Part shown: positions 20,222-27,510 of the stretch, in pieces
Numbering within the stretch: position 1 is the first letter of the stretch
Layout: each line of letters starts with the position of its first letter
Source of the DNA: a virus
IMG/VR virus record: IMGVR_UViG_3300047287_000472
Location: 1 to 29,106 of that record
Length of the DNA stretch: 29,106 nt
Reading direction: 5' to 3' (one strand)
The notes under the pieces: model-generated
The model's input: the letters and a program-made list of their open reading frames with translations, nothing else
Databases searched by the model: none
Told to the model about the DNA's origin: nothing
Made by a program: the position numbers and the translations under genes

Positions 20222-20730
20222 TTCTCTGTGATGCAGAGATCCGGGCCCTGTGTGAGCAGGGCCTTGTGACTCCTTACGATCCAAACCTGGTGAATCCAGC
20301 GAGTCTCGATGTGAGACTGGGCTGTGATTTGATGGTAGAAGTGGCCGAGTGGTCTACCATGACTTCTATTGACATCGGTGGACATACGCAAGCAGAACCG
20401 TTTTATCTGCAGCCCCACGAATTTGTGTTGGCTTGTACTGAGGAAACGTTCTTTCTGCCTAACAACATTGCTGGGCAGTTTGCGTTGAAAAGTTCCAGGG
20501 CTCGATCAGGTATTGAGCATCTGATGGCTGGATATTGTGATCCCGGCTGGAGTGGGTCCAAACTTACGTTGGAGCTGCAAAATGCACGTTCTATGCACCC
20601 TGTTGCTATTTGGCCTGGGATGCGTATTGGGCAGATTGTATTCCATCGTATGTCGCAAACTCCAGTGCGTGATTATTCAATTACTGGCCGCTACAACAAC
20701 GACAAAACAGTAACTGCTTCCAAATTATGA
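20218..20730 (+). CDS. dcd: dCTP deaminase
   Basis: The enzyme deaminates dCTP to dUTP, feeding dTTP synthesis, in the trimeric dUTPase/DCD fold. The 170-residue product has the family motifs: NPASLDVRLG, FALKSSRARSG (Ser92, Ser93, Arg94), GYCDPGWSG (Asp108) and the catalytic LTLELQN (Glu119), with the end YNNDKTVTASK. I chose the ATG at 20218 because it overlaps the preceding stop by ATGA and gives the usual N-terminus (MILCDAEIRALCEQG). A bifunctional DCD-DUT is possible and cannot be excluded by eye. Confidence 0.88.
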   Translation: MILCDAEIRALCEQGLVTPYDPNLVNPASLDVRLGCDLMVEVAEWSTMTSIDIGGHTQAEPFYLQPHEFVLACTEETFFLPNNIAGQFALKSSRARSGIEHLMAGYCDPGWSGSKLTLELQNARSMHPVAIWPGMRIGQIVFHRMSQTPVRDYSITGRYNNDKTVTASKL

Positions 20731-20966
20731 GTGATGCTGTTAACTCCCCATCCCACTATGCCAAGGATAGGAAATTTGAAGTTATCGACAAAATTGAGGA
20801 TGCCGTTCGTTTTGCGCCTGATCCTATCTTGGGCGGGCTCCAGTGGCAAATCCTCAAATACGTCGAAAGATGCTGGGTGAAAAAAGATCCGGTTGAGGAT
20901 CTACAAAAAGCTCGCTGGTATTTGAATCGTCTAATTACCAAACTTGAGGAACAACACAGTGACTAA
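20727..20966 (+). CDS. DUF3310 (SaV-like) protein
   Basis: The 79-residue product shows the family pattern: NSPSHY near the start, EVIDKIED, an internal Y..RCWVKKDPVEDLQKARWYL and a closing helix. DUF3310 proteins are widespread in phages and often lie beside nucleotide-metabolism genes, as here next to dCTP deaminase; their action is not established. The start overlaps the deaminase stop by ATGA. Confidence 0.85.
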   Translation: MSDAVNSPSHYAKDRKFEVIDKIEDAVRFAPDPILGGLQWQILKYVERCWVKKDPVEDLQKARWYLNRLITKLEEQHSD

Positions 20967-21300
20967 CCAACACCCAATCACCCCACCGCCGGAGCTGGTG
21001 CAGCAGTGGTGCCGTACAGCCGAGACCAATCACAAGCCCGACGTGGCTTACTCCTTGGTTTCAATTCTTGCAACTCGCGCCGCCCAATGGGGCGCCGACC
21101 AGGAGCTGGAGGCGTGCTGTGAGTGGCTGGATAAAGAGATCAACAGCGGTTGGGGGCTTGCCCGTCAAATCCGCGCCGCCCGCCGCCCCAAGCCGCCGAG
21201 CTTGAAAGAGCAGGCGTTTGCGTTGCTTGAGGTTGAGCACGGGTTGAACGTGGAAGATCTTGATCTACTTCGCCGCGCACTGGAGCAACTCGATGACTGA
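20959..21300 (+). CDS. 113-residue cyanophage-type protein
   Basis: Starting from GTG at 20959 the product begins with TNQHPITPPPELVQQWC and contains RAAQWGADQELEACCEWLDK, a pattern I associate with small cyanophage proteins of unknown function. The C-terminus PPSLKEQAFALLEVEHG…LRRALEQLDD recurs in altered form at the end of the next gene. The last 30 bases form one copy of a 29/30 repeat (21271-21300) that also carries the ribosome site and start of the next gene. Confidence 0.7.
   Translation: MTNQHPITPPPELVQQWCRTAETNHKPDVAYSLVSILATRAAQWGADQELEACCEWLDKEINSGWGLARQIRAARRPKPPSLKEQAFALLEVEHGLNVEDLDLLRRALEQLDD
21271..21300 (+). repeat. Gene-junction repeat, copy 1
   Basis: These 30 bases encode the end RRALEQLDD of one gene and, through CTGGAGCAACTCG-ATG, the ribosome site and start of the next. 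Copy 2 at 21548-21577 differs by one base. Confidence 0.8.
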
Positions 21301-21577
21301 GTACAAAGCAACGCCCGAGCAGTGGGAAGTGCAAGAAAAGTTTGCACCTGAAAGCGAGGATGCTTGTTGCCTCCTTGAACTTCGCTCAAGAGTTGAACGA
21401 CTTGAACTAGGAGCCGGTATTTACGATTCCGTCATTAAAACTTTGACTTCGCCCAGCCTGAAAGAGCAAGCCCTAGGTGCGATGGGCAGATTTACAACCA
21501 ATGCACATACCAATGGGGATGAGATGATGCGGGATTTTGACACCATCCGCCGCGCACTGGAGCAAATCGATGACTGA
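21293..21577 (+). CDS. 94-residue protein sharing a C-terminal module with its neighbour
   Basis: The product begins MTEYKATPEQWEVQEKFAPE, has a coiled segment (ELRSRVERLELGAGI) and ends SLKEQALGAMG…IRRALEQIDD, a tail related to that of the preceding gene. The ATG at 21293 lies in an ATGACTGA overlap. The repeated tail suggests cassette duplication. Function unknown. Confidence 0.65.
   Translation: MTEYKATPEQWEVQEKFAPESEDACCLLELRSRVERLELGAGIYDSVIKTLTSPSLKEQALGAMGRFTTNAHTNGDEMMRDFDTIRRALEQIDD
21548..21577 (+). repeat. Gene-junction repeat, copy 2
   Basis: 29 of 30 bases match copy 1 at 21271-21300, 277 bases upstream. It again joins an RRALEQ-DD tail to the MTE start of the next gene. Confidence 0.8.
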
Positions 21578-21875
21578 ACAATTTATGGAAAACATTTCCA
21601 ACGAAGAACATGAACGGCTTCTGCTACTATGCGGACACGGTACTGGCCCAGCGTTATCTTTCGCCGCGCAGGCAGTGCTGGATGCAGCAATCAATGTGGC
21701 TGAATCACCTGACGCTGAAGCCATTGCCGCTGCCGCCCTGCGAGCTGCTGCGGATCAGGTGATACCGGAAGTGCCGTTGGCGCTGCTTGGCAGCGATTAC
21801 CAAGCGATAGCACTGCAAGAGGCCCGCGCCGAACTCCTCGCCATCGCCGACGAGCTGGAGGGTGCCTGTGACTAG
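21570..21875 (+). CDS. 101-residue Ala-rich helical protein
   Basis: The product begins MTEQFMENISNEEHERLLLL and is strongly Ala/Glu/Leu-rich (EAIAAAALRAAADQV, ARAELLAIADELEGA), pointing to a helical bundle. The start is in the second junction repeat (ATGACTGA overlap). The next gene starts inside its last codons. Function unknown. Confidence 0.6.
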   Translation: MTEQFMENISNEEHERLLLLCGHGTGPALSFAAQAVLDAAINVAESPDAEAIAAAALRAAADQVIPEVPLALLGSDYQAIALQEARAELLAIADELEGACD

Positions 21876-22137
21876 GTACGCCAAGCAACACGCAGAAAGC
21901 CAGGCTAAGGCTGAACTTGTGGCGGAATTTATTGAGTTTTACGGTCGGTTGCCTAAAAACTCAGAAACCTACAAGGACATTGATATTGGTAGTTTTGTTT
22001 CACGCGCCAGGAGTTTTCGTAGCAAGTTGGCTATGGATGCCCTAGCTCAGCGCGGTATTGATTACACGGAAAACATGCGGTGGCCAAAGTACGGCCATAA
22101 AAGAGTTTATTCCAGCCCTGAACAGAACAATGACTAA
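21868..22137 (+). CDS. 89-residue helicase-associated-like small protein
   Basis: From GTG at 21868 the product contains ELVAEFIEFYGRLPKNSETY…IGSFVSRARSFRS. This resembles the helicase-associated domain pattern (a helix, 'GrlP', then 'lG.w...R..'), a small putative nucleic-acid-binding bundle. GTG at 21862 is an equal option. It overlaps both neighbours, keeping the run of coupled genes. Confidence 0.55.
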   Translation: MTRYAKQHAESQAKAELVAEFIEFYGRLPKNSETYKDIDIGSFVSRARSFRSKLAMDALAQRGIDYTENMRWPKYGHKRVYSSPEQNND

Positions 22138-22597
22138 ATGCGAGCAGTGTGGGATGCAGGAGTGGACCATCAAGGACACTCGGATGACAGTCAGGGGGGA
22201 GCGGAGGCGGCGGCTCCAGTGCAATGTGTGCTCACACCGCTGGACTGTCTTCACCAAGGAAAATGAGGGGCGTCCTTATCGGTCCAAGTGGGATACGCAA
22301 GCTGGGCGGAGTGATGCCTGGCGTCGTCTTTCGCGTGAAGACGCTCGCGCAATTATCCAGTCCGAGCTACCCCAGCGCAACCTTGCAGCGATCTACGGCA
22401 TTACGCGCCAGGCCATCTCGCTGATCCAGACCGGGCGGATGTACAAGGACGTCTACTGGGAGTTGCACCCGCCTCGCGTGGGCAAGATGCTGTACTGCCG
22501 GGAGTGCCAGAACTGGAAACACGACCAGTGTGGCTTTGAGTTCCCGGAAGCTGGGGACGACTTTGCTACAGAGTGTGTCCTGTTCGAGGCCCGGTAG
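22130..22597 (+). CDS. Zinc-ribbon / HTH regulator-like protein
   Basis: The 155-residue product has an N-terminal zinc ribbon (CEQCGMQEW…RRLQCNVCSHRWTVF, two CxxC pairs about 24 residues apart) like those of NrdR and other DNA-binding proteins. A helix-turn-helix segment follows (QRNLAAIYGITRQAISLIQTG), then a third Cys part (YCRECQNWKHDQCGFEFPEA, with a late Cys). This suggests a sequence-specific DNA-binding protein. No ATP-cone, so it is not NrdR itself. It ends the first run of plus-strand genes; a promoter-like element follows it. Confidence 0.7.
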   Translation: MTKCEQCGMQEWTIKDTRMTVRGERRRRLQCNVCSHRWTVFTKENEGRPYRSKWDTQAGRSDAWRRLSREDARAIIQSELPQRNLAAIYGITRQAISLIQTGRMYKDVYWELHPPRVGKMLYCRECQNWKHDQCGFEFPEAGDDFATECVLFEAR

Positions 22598-22605
22598 CTA
22601 GGAGA

Positions 22606-22621
22606 TGTAGTACAGTAGTCC
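22606..22621 (+). promoter_or_regulatory. TGTAGTACAGTAGTCC element, promoter candidate
   Basis: This 16-base string shares TGTWG…CAGTAGTC with the elements at 64-82 and 25509-25527 and contains TACAGT as a -10 candidate. It lies 38 bases before the ATG at 22659, in the only gap between the short genes and the polymerase pair. Confidence 0.45.
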
Positions 22622-22658
22622 GGTAAGCCCACACAGAGGCACACACCCCCAAAATTCC

Positions 22659-22946
22659 ATGTCAGATCATCTGAAATTTTTCTCGACTCATTTTCCCTAC
22701 CGCGTTCGCACTCACTCCAGGCTGGAACTGATCCGAAAAGAGCTTGCTGCTATTGCGGCAAGTGAGGAAACTGCTGACATTTATGATTACGATTTTCATT
22801 TGATTAGTGCGGTTGAGGAAGCGCTGGCTGCTCTGGACGAGTATCTGGATTACGACCCAACGCCTCAATATGCAGAAGAGCCTGGTATCACCATGGCTGA
22901 GATGCACACGGCTGCATGGCAACAACATCAAGCACTGCACTCCTGA
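22659..22946 (+). CDS. 95-residue hypothetical protein
   Basis: The product begins MSDHLKFFSTHFPYRVRTHS and is acidic and Tyr-rich in the second half (LDEYLDYDPTPQYAEEP). It stops 3 bases before the polymerase start, so both share a transcript. Function unknown; a polymerase accessory role would be speculation. Confidence 0.6.
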   Translation: MSDHLKFFSTHFPYRVRTHSRLELIRKELAAIAASEETADIYDYDFHLISAVEEALAALDEYLDYDPTPQYAEEPGITMAEMHTAAWQQHQALHS

Positions 22947-22949
22947 ACA

Positions 22950-24773
22950 ATGAACTACCTATTTGGTATAGAGCACATCAGCTCGATGCAAAATGCTGCA
23001 ACAGTGGCATTCGACTGTGAAACCACCGGTCTTCAGCCAGTTGCTGGAGGGATGCGACTGCTCCAGTTCGGAGCGCTAGATCGGCTGCCAGTTGTTATTG
23101 ATTGCTGGGAGCTGGAAGACAATGGCTGGGATGCGCTCCAGGCGCTCTTTAATCAGGAGCGGTTTTGGCTGGCGCACAATGCTGTGTTTGATCTTGGCTG
23201 GCTCCAGGAGCATGGCATTTATCCACAGGGCAAGGTTCTGTGCACCATGCTGGCAAGTCGCATCCTGACTAATGGGATGCCAAACGTCAAAAATAGCTTG
23301 GAGCAAGTAGTTAAGCGGTATTTGTCGCTGACTATTTCTAAAGAACAGCAGCGAAGTGACTGGTCTGGTGATTTAACTCCAGAACAGCTTGAGTATGCGG
23401 CTAAGGATGTTGATCTGCTGGTGCAGTTGGATGGGCCGATAAACCAGCGCATGGCGTCAGCGTGTTTGCATAAAGCTTGGTTTTTAGAGTGTGCAGCTTT
23501 ACACTCGATGGCACAGCTTTGGCGGACTGGGTTGCCGTTTAACAAGGCTGATTTGGACAAATTGATTGATGATCTGGACGATGATCACTTTGAGGCGGGA
23601 GAAACTTTTATCACTAATTTTGATGCTGCTTTACCTGATGATCACAAGTTACCCAGAGCCCCTGAACATGGCATTATCTTGTATAAAAAAGAAGATGCTG
23701 ACCGCGCTGGAACAAAAGAGTTTTTCAATCTAAATAGTCCGGCTCAACTACTTAAAAAGTTCACTGCATTGCTTGGAGAAGCACCAGTCAATCAGAAGAC
23801 TGGTAAGCCTAGTGCCAGCAAATTAGCGCTGGAAGAATATGCGGGAGATCATCCTGTTATTGCTGAGTATTTGAGGTGGAAGAGGCTGGAGAAGCGTAGG
23901 CAGATGGCTGAAACTTTGATGAAAAATATAGATAAAGATGGGTTTATTAGGGCTAGTTATTTGCAGCTTGGGGCTGATACGGGACGTATGTCGTGCATGA
24001 GCCCCAACCTCCAGCAAATACCGAGAGATTCAAGGTTTCGGGCATGTGTACAGGCGCCCAAGGGATTCAAACTGGTGGTTGCGGACTATGCGCAGATGGA
24101 GCTGAGGCTGGCAGCAGCTGAGGCGAATGACGAACTGATGATCAAGGCGTTCCAGCAGGGGACGGACTTGCACACACTTACCGCGATGCAGATTTATGGG
24201 GTTGATGAAGAAAATGTCACAAAAGATCAGCGACAAATTGCTAAGTCGGCCAACTTCGGTTTGCTGTATGGAAGCGGCGCAAAAGGGTTGCGTAATTACG
24301 CGGCGGCCATGGGGATCCAGATGGATTTGGATGAAGCGGCAGAAATTCGGCAAAAATTTCACGCTGCTTACAAGGGCATCAGCAAGTGGCAGCGGGATAA
24401 TGCTGCAGCGGCTAATGCAGCTTCGGGCCTTGCCCCTATCTTCATTCGTCACTCCGGGTTCCGGCGGTTTCTTCCGGGCGAACACAACAAACTCACCACG
24501 CGCTGCAACACTCCGATCCAGGGTGCTGGCGCAGCGGTTCTCAAGCGGACGCTCGGCAAACTGTGGCCACTGCTCCAGGCAGACGGTGAAGAGATCGTGC
24601 GCCTAGCTGGTGTGATACATGACGAAGTGGTTTTGATAGTGCGGGAGGATCATGCTGAAACTTGGGCGCTCCAGTTGGCCAGCGTCATGGAAGATGCCGA
24701 AGCAGAATGGCTTGGAGATGTTCCACCGCTAGCCGAGGCAAAAGTAGGAGGGTCATGGAACGAGGCCAAATGA
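22950..24773 (+). CDS. Family A DNA polymerase with 3'-5' exonuclease
   Basis: The 607-residue enzyme replicates phage DNA. The proofreading domain shows FDCETTG (Asp22, Glu24), WLAHNAVFDLGWL (Asn77, Asp81) and YAAKDVD (near 150). The polymerase domain has motif A VVADYAQMELRLAA (Asp near 379), motif B RQIAKSANFGLLYG (near 427-440, with Phe at the sugar-discriminating site) and motif C VIHDEVV (near 555). There is no 5'-3' nuclease part and the protein is shorter than T7 polymerase. It works with the primase-helicase and the putative ssDNA-binding protein of this window. Its stop overlaps the next ATG. Confidence 0.95.
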   Translation: MNYLFGIEHISSMQNAATVAFDCETTGLQPVAGGMRLLQFGALDRLPVVIDCWELEDNGWDALQALFNQERFWLAHNAVFDLGWLQEHGIYPQGKVLCTMLASRILTNGMPNVKNSLEQVVKRYLSLTISKEQQRSDWSGDLTPEQLEYAAKDVDLLVQLDGPINQRMASACLHKAWFLECAALHSMAQLWRTGLPFNKADLDKLIDDLDDDHFEAGETFITNFDAALPDDHKLPRAPEHGIILYKKEDADRAGTKEFFNLNSPAQLLKKFTALLGEAPVNQKTGKPSASKLALEEYAGDHPVIAEYLRWKRLEKRRQMAETLMKNIDKDGFIRASYLQLGADTGRMSCMSPNLQQIPRDSRFRACVQAPKGFKLVVADYAQMELRLAAAEANDELMIKAFQQGTDLHTLTAMQIYGVDEENVTKDQRQIAKSANFGLLYGSGAKGLRNYAAAMGIQMDLDEAAEIRQKFHAAYKGISKWQRDNAAAANAASGLAPIFIRHSGFRRFLPGEHNKLTTRCNTPIQGAGAAVLKRTLGKLWPLLQADGEEIVRLAGVIHDEVVLIVREDHAETWALQLASVMEDAEAEWLGDVPPLAEAKVGGSWNEAK

Positions 24774-24919
24774 GGTATTACCAGGTATTACTACGTCCCA
24801 AGCAGGGCCCAATACATACTCATACTGTGGAGGCTGATAGTTCATACATGGCTATGCAATCAGCATTGGCCTGTTTTCCCAAAGCGACAATCATCAAAAT
24901 CACCGAAGTCTCAGGTTGA
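24770..24919 (+). CDS. 49-residue hypothetical protein
   Basis: The product starts MRYYQVLLRPKQGPIHTHTV and has a two-strand, one-helix look (ADSSYMAMQSALACFPKA, TIIKITEVSG). The ATGA overlap with the polymerase stop fixes the start at 24770; ATG 24755 would add five residues. Function unknown. Confidence 0.6.
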   Translation: MRYYQVLLRPKQGPIHTHTVEADSSYMAMQSALACFPKATIIKITEVSG

Positions 24920-24924
24920 GATGC

Positions 24925-25137
24925 ATGAGTCCAGGCCGCACGGGTAGGCAGATTGTTTTGGACTGGCTGTATGCGGAGATTCGGCAGGCTCGTACTGCTG
25001 ATCTCCAGCGTATGGCCGGTTTTTTGGCTTGGGCTAGGGAAATTAGAAAGGGCTGTACGGCCACTCGCCGTACAAGTCGGAAGGCTCAGCTCGGTGCGTG
25101 GCGGAAAAAGGTAGATGAGGACGTGCGCTGGGGCTGA
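24925..25137 (+). CDS. 70-residue basic hypothetical protein
   Basis: The product starts MSPGRTGRQIVLDWLYAEIR and is rich in Arg and Lys (GCTATRRTSRKAQLGAWRKK). A nucleic-acid-binding role fits the charge. It follows the 49-residue gene by 5 bases and ends just as the promoter of the next gene begins. Function unknown. Confidence 0.55.
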   Translation: MSPGRTGRQIVLDWLYAEIRQARTADLQRMAGFLAWAREIRKGCTATRRTSRKAQLGAWRKKVDEDVRWG

Positions 25138-25161
25138 TACTGTGGTACACGGTGCTATTGT
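25134..25161 (+). promoter_or_regulatory. Promoter of the ribbon-helix-helix gene
   Basis: CTGATA (25134-25139), a 16-base spacer ending in TGC, and TATTGT (25156-25161) make a good extended promoter. Start near 25168, 17 bases before the ATG at 25185. Confidence 0.5.
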
Positions 25162-25184
25162 GTAGCAGACTAGACCGCAGGGTG

Positions 25185-25460
25185 ATGCCTCTTAAGCACG
25201 GACAGAAGTTTTATTGCCAGTTACTGCTGGATAAGCACCGCTACCAGCTTGTGGAAAAAATGGCTGAGCAGCAAGGCAAACGGGTGACGGCGCTGTTGCG
25301 GGATATGGTTTATGCAGCCTTGCAGGTGGCGTTTCCAACGTCTGAGTACAAGAGTGCTGAGGAAGCGGATCATGAAGCCTGGGCGGATTCAGTAAAAAGG
25401 CGGGTAGAAGGAAGGATGCGCACCAAGCAGTCCTCGGGTGTCTCAGAATTGGACGCATGA
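25185..25460 (+). CDS. Ribbon-helix-helix DNA-binding protein
   Basis: From the ATG at 25185 the 91-residue product starts MPLKHGQKFYCQLLLDKHRY, followed by QLVEKMAEQQGKRVTALLRD, a strand then two helices, as in Arc/CopG-type repressors. The C-terminal part is charged and helical. It has its own promoter, whose downstream part partly resembles the TACTG…CAGTA elements, so autoregulation is possible. The start choice follows the promoter position. Confidence 0.7.
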   Translation: MPLKHGQKFYCQLLLDKHRYQLVEKMAEQQGKRVTALLRDMVYAALQVAFPTSEYKSAEEADHEAWADSVKRRVEGRMRTKQSSGVSELDA

Positions 25461-25508
25461 TTCTCAGTCGCAGATCGTAATAGTCTGCTCCAGTGAGGCC
25501 ACATCTGC

Positions 25509-25527
25509 TACTGTTGCACAGTAGTCA
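25509..25527 (+). promoter_or_regulatory. TACTG-N5-CAGTA palindromic element, copy 2
   Basis: TACTG-TTGCA-CAGTA followed by GTCA repeats the element at 64-82. TGC-TACTGT at its left end is also an extended -10, 28 bases before the GTG at 25542, so the palindrome would overlap the promoter as an operator. Confidence 0.5.
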
Positions 25528-25541
25528 CATGGATTTGACTG

Positions 25542-25763
25542 GTGCAGCGGTACATCATTGTTTGTGAGGATCGGTACGTTGCGGCGTACCAGCCGGATAC
25601 GCGGATTGTGAGTCTCACTGGACTAAAGGAGGATGCTGGATCCTGGGTGACTTATGAGCGGGCAGTTGAGGCGGCCCGAGCTGTTGCTCAGTGGAGTGGA
25701 TCTCCAGTTGCGATCCATGCAGTCGAGGAGCCAAACTATCCGAAAAGTTGGCTCAAGGTGTGA
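25542..25763 (+). CDS. 73-residue hypothetical protein
   Basis: The GTG start gives MQRYIIVCEDRYVAAYQPDT, then a helix (YERAVEAARAVAQWSG) and a final strand, a small alpha/beta protein. It lies behind the palindromic element and overlaps the next gene by GTGA. Function unknown. Confidence 0.6.
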   Translation: MQRYIIVCEDRYVAAYQPDTRIVSLTGLKEDAGSWVTYERAVEAARAVAQWSGSPVAIHAVEEPNYPKSWLKV

Positions 25764-25984
25764 AGCAGGAGTATTTTGAGCTTCAGATCTGGCTGCCTGG
25801 CCGTGGGCCGTTGCGAGATCTGTTCAAAGCTGAGACGCTGGTGGATGCTGTGGCGCTGGCTGAGTTTCGTTACAGAGGCTGTTTAGTCATCGTGCCACCG
25901 CCAGCGGCGTCTCTAAAGTTGATCCGGTCTAGGCACCACACCAACCCCATTCCCCAGAAAAATCGTTCTATTCGCAATGTCTGA
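25760..25984 (+). CDS. 74-residue hypothetical protein
   Basis: From GTG at 25760 the product contains YFELQIWLPGRGPLRDLFKA and ETLVDAVALAEFRYRGCLVI, again a strand-helix-strand design like the preceding gene, with a basic tail. The GTGA overlap decides the start. Function unknown. Confidence 0.6.
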   Translation: MKQEYFELQIWLPGRGPLRDLFKAETLVDAVALAEFRYRGCLVIVPPPAASLKLIRSRHHTNPIPQKNRSIRNV

Positions 25985-26138
25985 GCTTAAAAATTGGCAG
26001 CTTGTCGTTCGTGAAGATGACAAGCAGGAGTTTTTGGAGTGGCTGTATCTGCTGGATAAGCGGGATGACAAGTCGCATCCGCTCCATTCGAGCTATACCG
26101 GGTTGGCGCAGAAGTACAAAGGGATTTTTGCGGTTTAG
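25977..26138 (+). CDS. 53-residue hypothetical protein, last plus-strand gene
   Basis: The ATG at 25977 overlaps the previous gene's last codons and opens MSELKNWQLVVREDDKQEFL, then EWLYLLDKRDDKSH and a short end. The codon choice and coupling make it likely real. Its stop overlaps the stop of the convergent minus-strand gene by 4 bases (26135-26138), with no terminator visible between the two modules. Confidence 0.6.
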   Translation: MSELKNWQLVVREDDKQEFLEWLYLLDKRDDKSHPLHSSYTGLAQKYKGIFAV

Positions 26139-26356
26139 GCCGAGTCGCGGTCCATGCCGAATTGGCCGGAAAGGTTGTCAGCTGCTTCCCGGATAGCCCA
26201 GGCGGATTTGGCGCGTTCCATGTGATGGAGCGTGTTTAACAGTAGAGCGGCTTCGAGGAGGCCGTTCCAGTCGCCGGCAGCGTGGCGGGCTTTGAGCATG
26301 TCGGCGGTGGTGCGCTCGCTCAGTTTAGTTTCAAGGCTTTGGGCAATTAAGTTCAT
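26135..26356 (-). CDS. 73-residue helical protein after the endolysin
   Basis: The product starts MNLIAQSLETKLSERTTADM and is helical throughout (GLLEAALLLNTLHHMERAKS). The ATGA overlap with the endolysin stop sets the start at 26356. It has no membrane span. Being the last gene of the lysis operon it might be an accessory lysis protein, but no specific sign is seen. Confidence 0.6.
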   Translation of the reverse strand: MNLIAQSLETKLSERTTADMLKARHAAGDWNGLLEAALLLNTLHHMERAKSAWAIREAADNLSGQFGMDRDSA

Positions 26357-27474
26357 TTGGGTCGGATACGCAGGAACCAGCCGGATTCTGCTCCATCCAC
26401 AAGCCAACGGGGCAGCCAGTTCTTTCGAGAATACGCAATTCCAGCGCCGCCTTTGTTGCTGATGTAACCGCCGGAAGTCAGATCCGCTTCTCCGTTGGGG
26501 TCGTTCAGGATGAAGTGGCTTGGGGTGTAGCCGATGACGACGCTCCAGTGCCCGCCGCCGCTTGGGTTGCTGACCGGGCCTCGATGGAGCCAGCCAACTG
26601 GGGTTGGGTAGCCCATGTTGATCTCGGATTCCAGGCTGGCGGCAGTTCCATCCTGGATAAAGGTGGCGATCAGGCCCAGCTCTTTTAATGCCGAGACTTG
26701 GGCATGAACGTCGGTGGAGTCGCCGTACTTTTTGCGGACGAGGTTATAGCTGTCGTCATTGCCGATCTTGCCCCAGTAGCGAGCAACCATGGCACAGCTA
26801 GAGCTAAAACATTCCCGGTAGCCAGTGCCGGATTTGTTGTCGAGCTGGTATTCGTAGGGGACTTTTAAGAGGTGCTCTTTGGGATGGACAGTGGGCGAGT
26901 CATGAGAGTCCATCACTGCAATCAGTTTTTTGGGATAGTCGGGATCGGTGGCATAACCTTCGTTCTTAAGCCATTGGGCAGCTTCATTGCGGCTTGGAGC
27001 GTTGTTGCAGCCTTTCCAGTTTTTATAGTCTTTGTACCAGCGGCTTACGAGATAGCAAACAGCGGTTTGAATATCGGGAAAGTCGAGAAAGCTGTCACGG
27101 ATTGTGATCCAGTTGCCGTTGATGAACTCTTGGGTGGTGGTCAGGGTTCCATCGCCCTTGATGCCGAAGAAGTTGTTGCGGCCTGAGACGAGTTTTCCAC
27201 AGGATGATTCCAGTGCCCATTGGGCGGCTACAAGTTCTGGGTACTTGGCGCCAGCAATGCGGCCAGCTGTAACCATGCCGTCCCAGTTGTTTTCAATTTG
27301 GATTTGTTTGCCGGATTGGCTCCAGGTTTTGAACCATTGCTGGTTGCGGCCCAGGATGTTGGGGTTCGCTTTGTTGATAGCCTCCTCCAGCTCGGATACG
27401 GCAGCCATCTGGTGGGGAAGGCTGCGGTAAAACCGCATGAGATCCAGCAGCCTGATGGTGTTGGGGTTAGCCAC
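26353..27474 (-). CDS. Two-domain endolysin: glucosaminidase plus C39-like peptidase
   Basis: The 373-residue enzyme should cut host peptidoglycan. Residues about 60-195 form a glucosaminidase-like lysozyme domain (AAQWALESSCGKLVSGRNNF with catalytic Glu89, then FFGIKG). Residues about 200-373 form a papain-like C39-type peptidase with Cys222 (YRECFSSSCAMV), His309 (GGGHWSVVIGY) and Asp325 (ILNDPNG). There is no signal peptide, so release would need a holin; small membrane genes lie upstream. Such glycosidase-peptidase pairs are known in phage lysins, with one cutting sugar and the other peptide bonds. Confidence 0.85.
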   Translation of the reverse strand: MANPNTIRLLDLMRFYRSLPHQMAAVSELEEAINKANPNILGRNQQWFKTWSQSGKQIQIENNWDGMVTAGRIAGAKYPELVAAQWALESSCGKLVSGRNNFFGIKGDGTLTTTQEFINGNWITIRDSFLDFPDIQTAVCYLVSRWYKDYKNWKGCNNAPSRNEAAQWLKNEGYATDPDYPKKLIAVMDSHDSPTVHPKEHLLKVPYEYQLDNKSGTGYRECFSSSCAMVARYWGKIGNDDSYNLVRKKYGDSTDVHAQVSALKELGLIATFIQDGTAASLESEINMGYPTPVGWLHRGPVSNPSGGGHWSVVIGYTPSHFILNDPNGEADLTSGGYISNKGGAGIAYSRKNWLPRWLVDGAESGWFLRIRPK

Positions 27475-27510
27475 GGAACAGTTGGCTGAGGAGACGGCTA
27501 CTTAAACCCC

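Noticed and set aside
25185-25460. Antitoxin reading of the RHH protein (type II toxin-antitoxin pair)
   Set aside because: Neither neighbour resembles a known toxin such as RelE/ParE, and both are separated by promoter-like gaps, so a plain regulator is the better reading.
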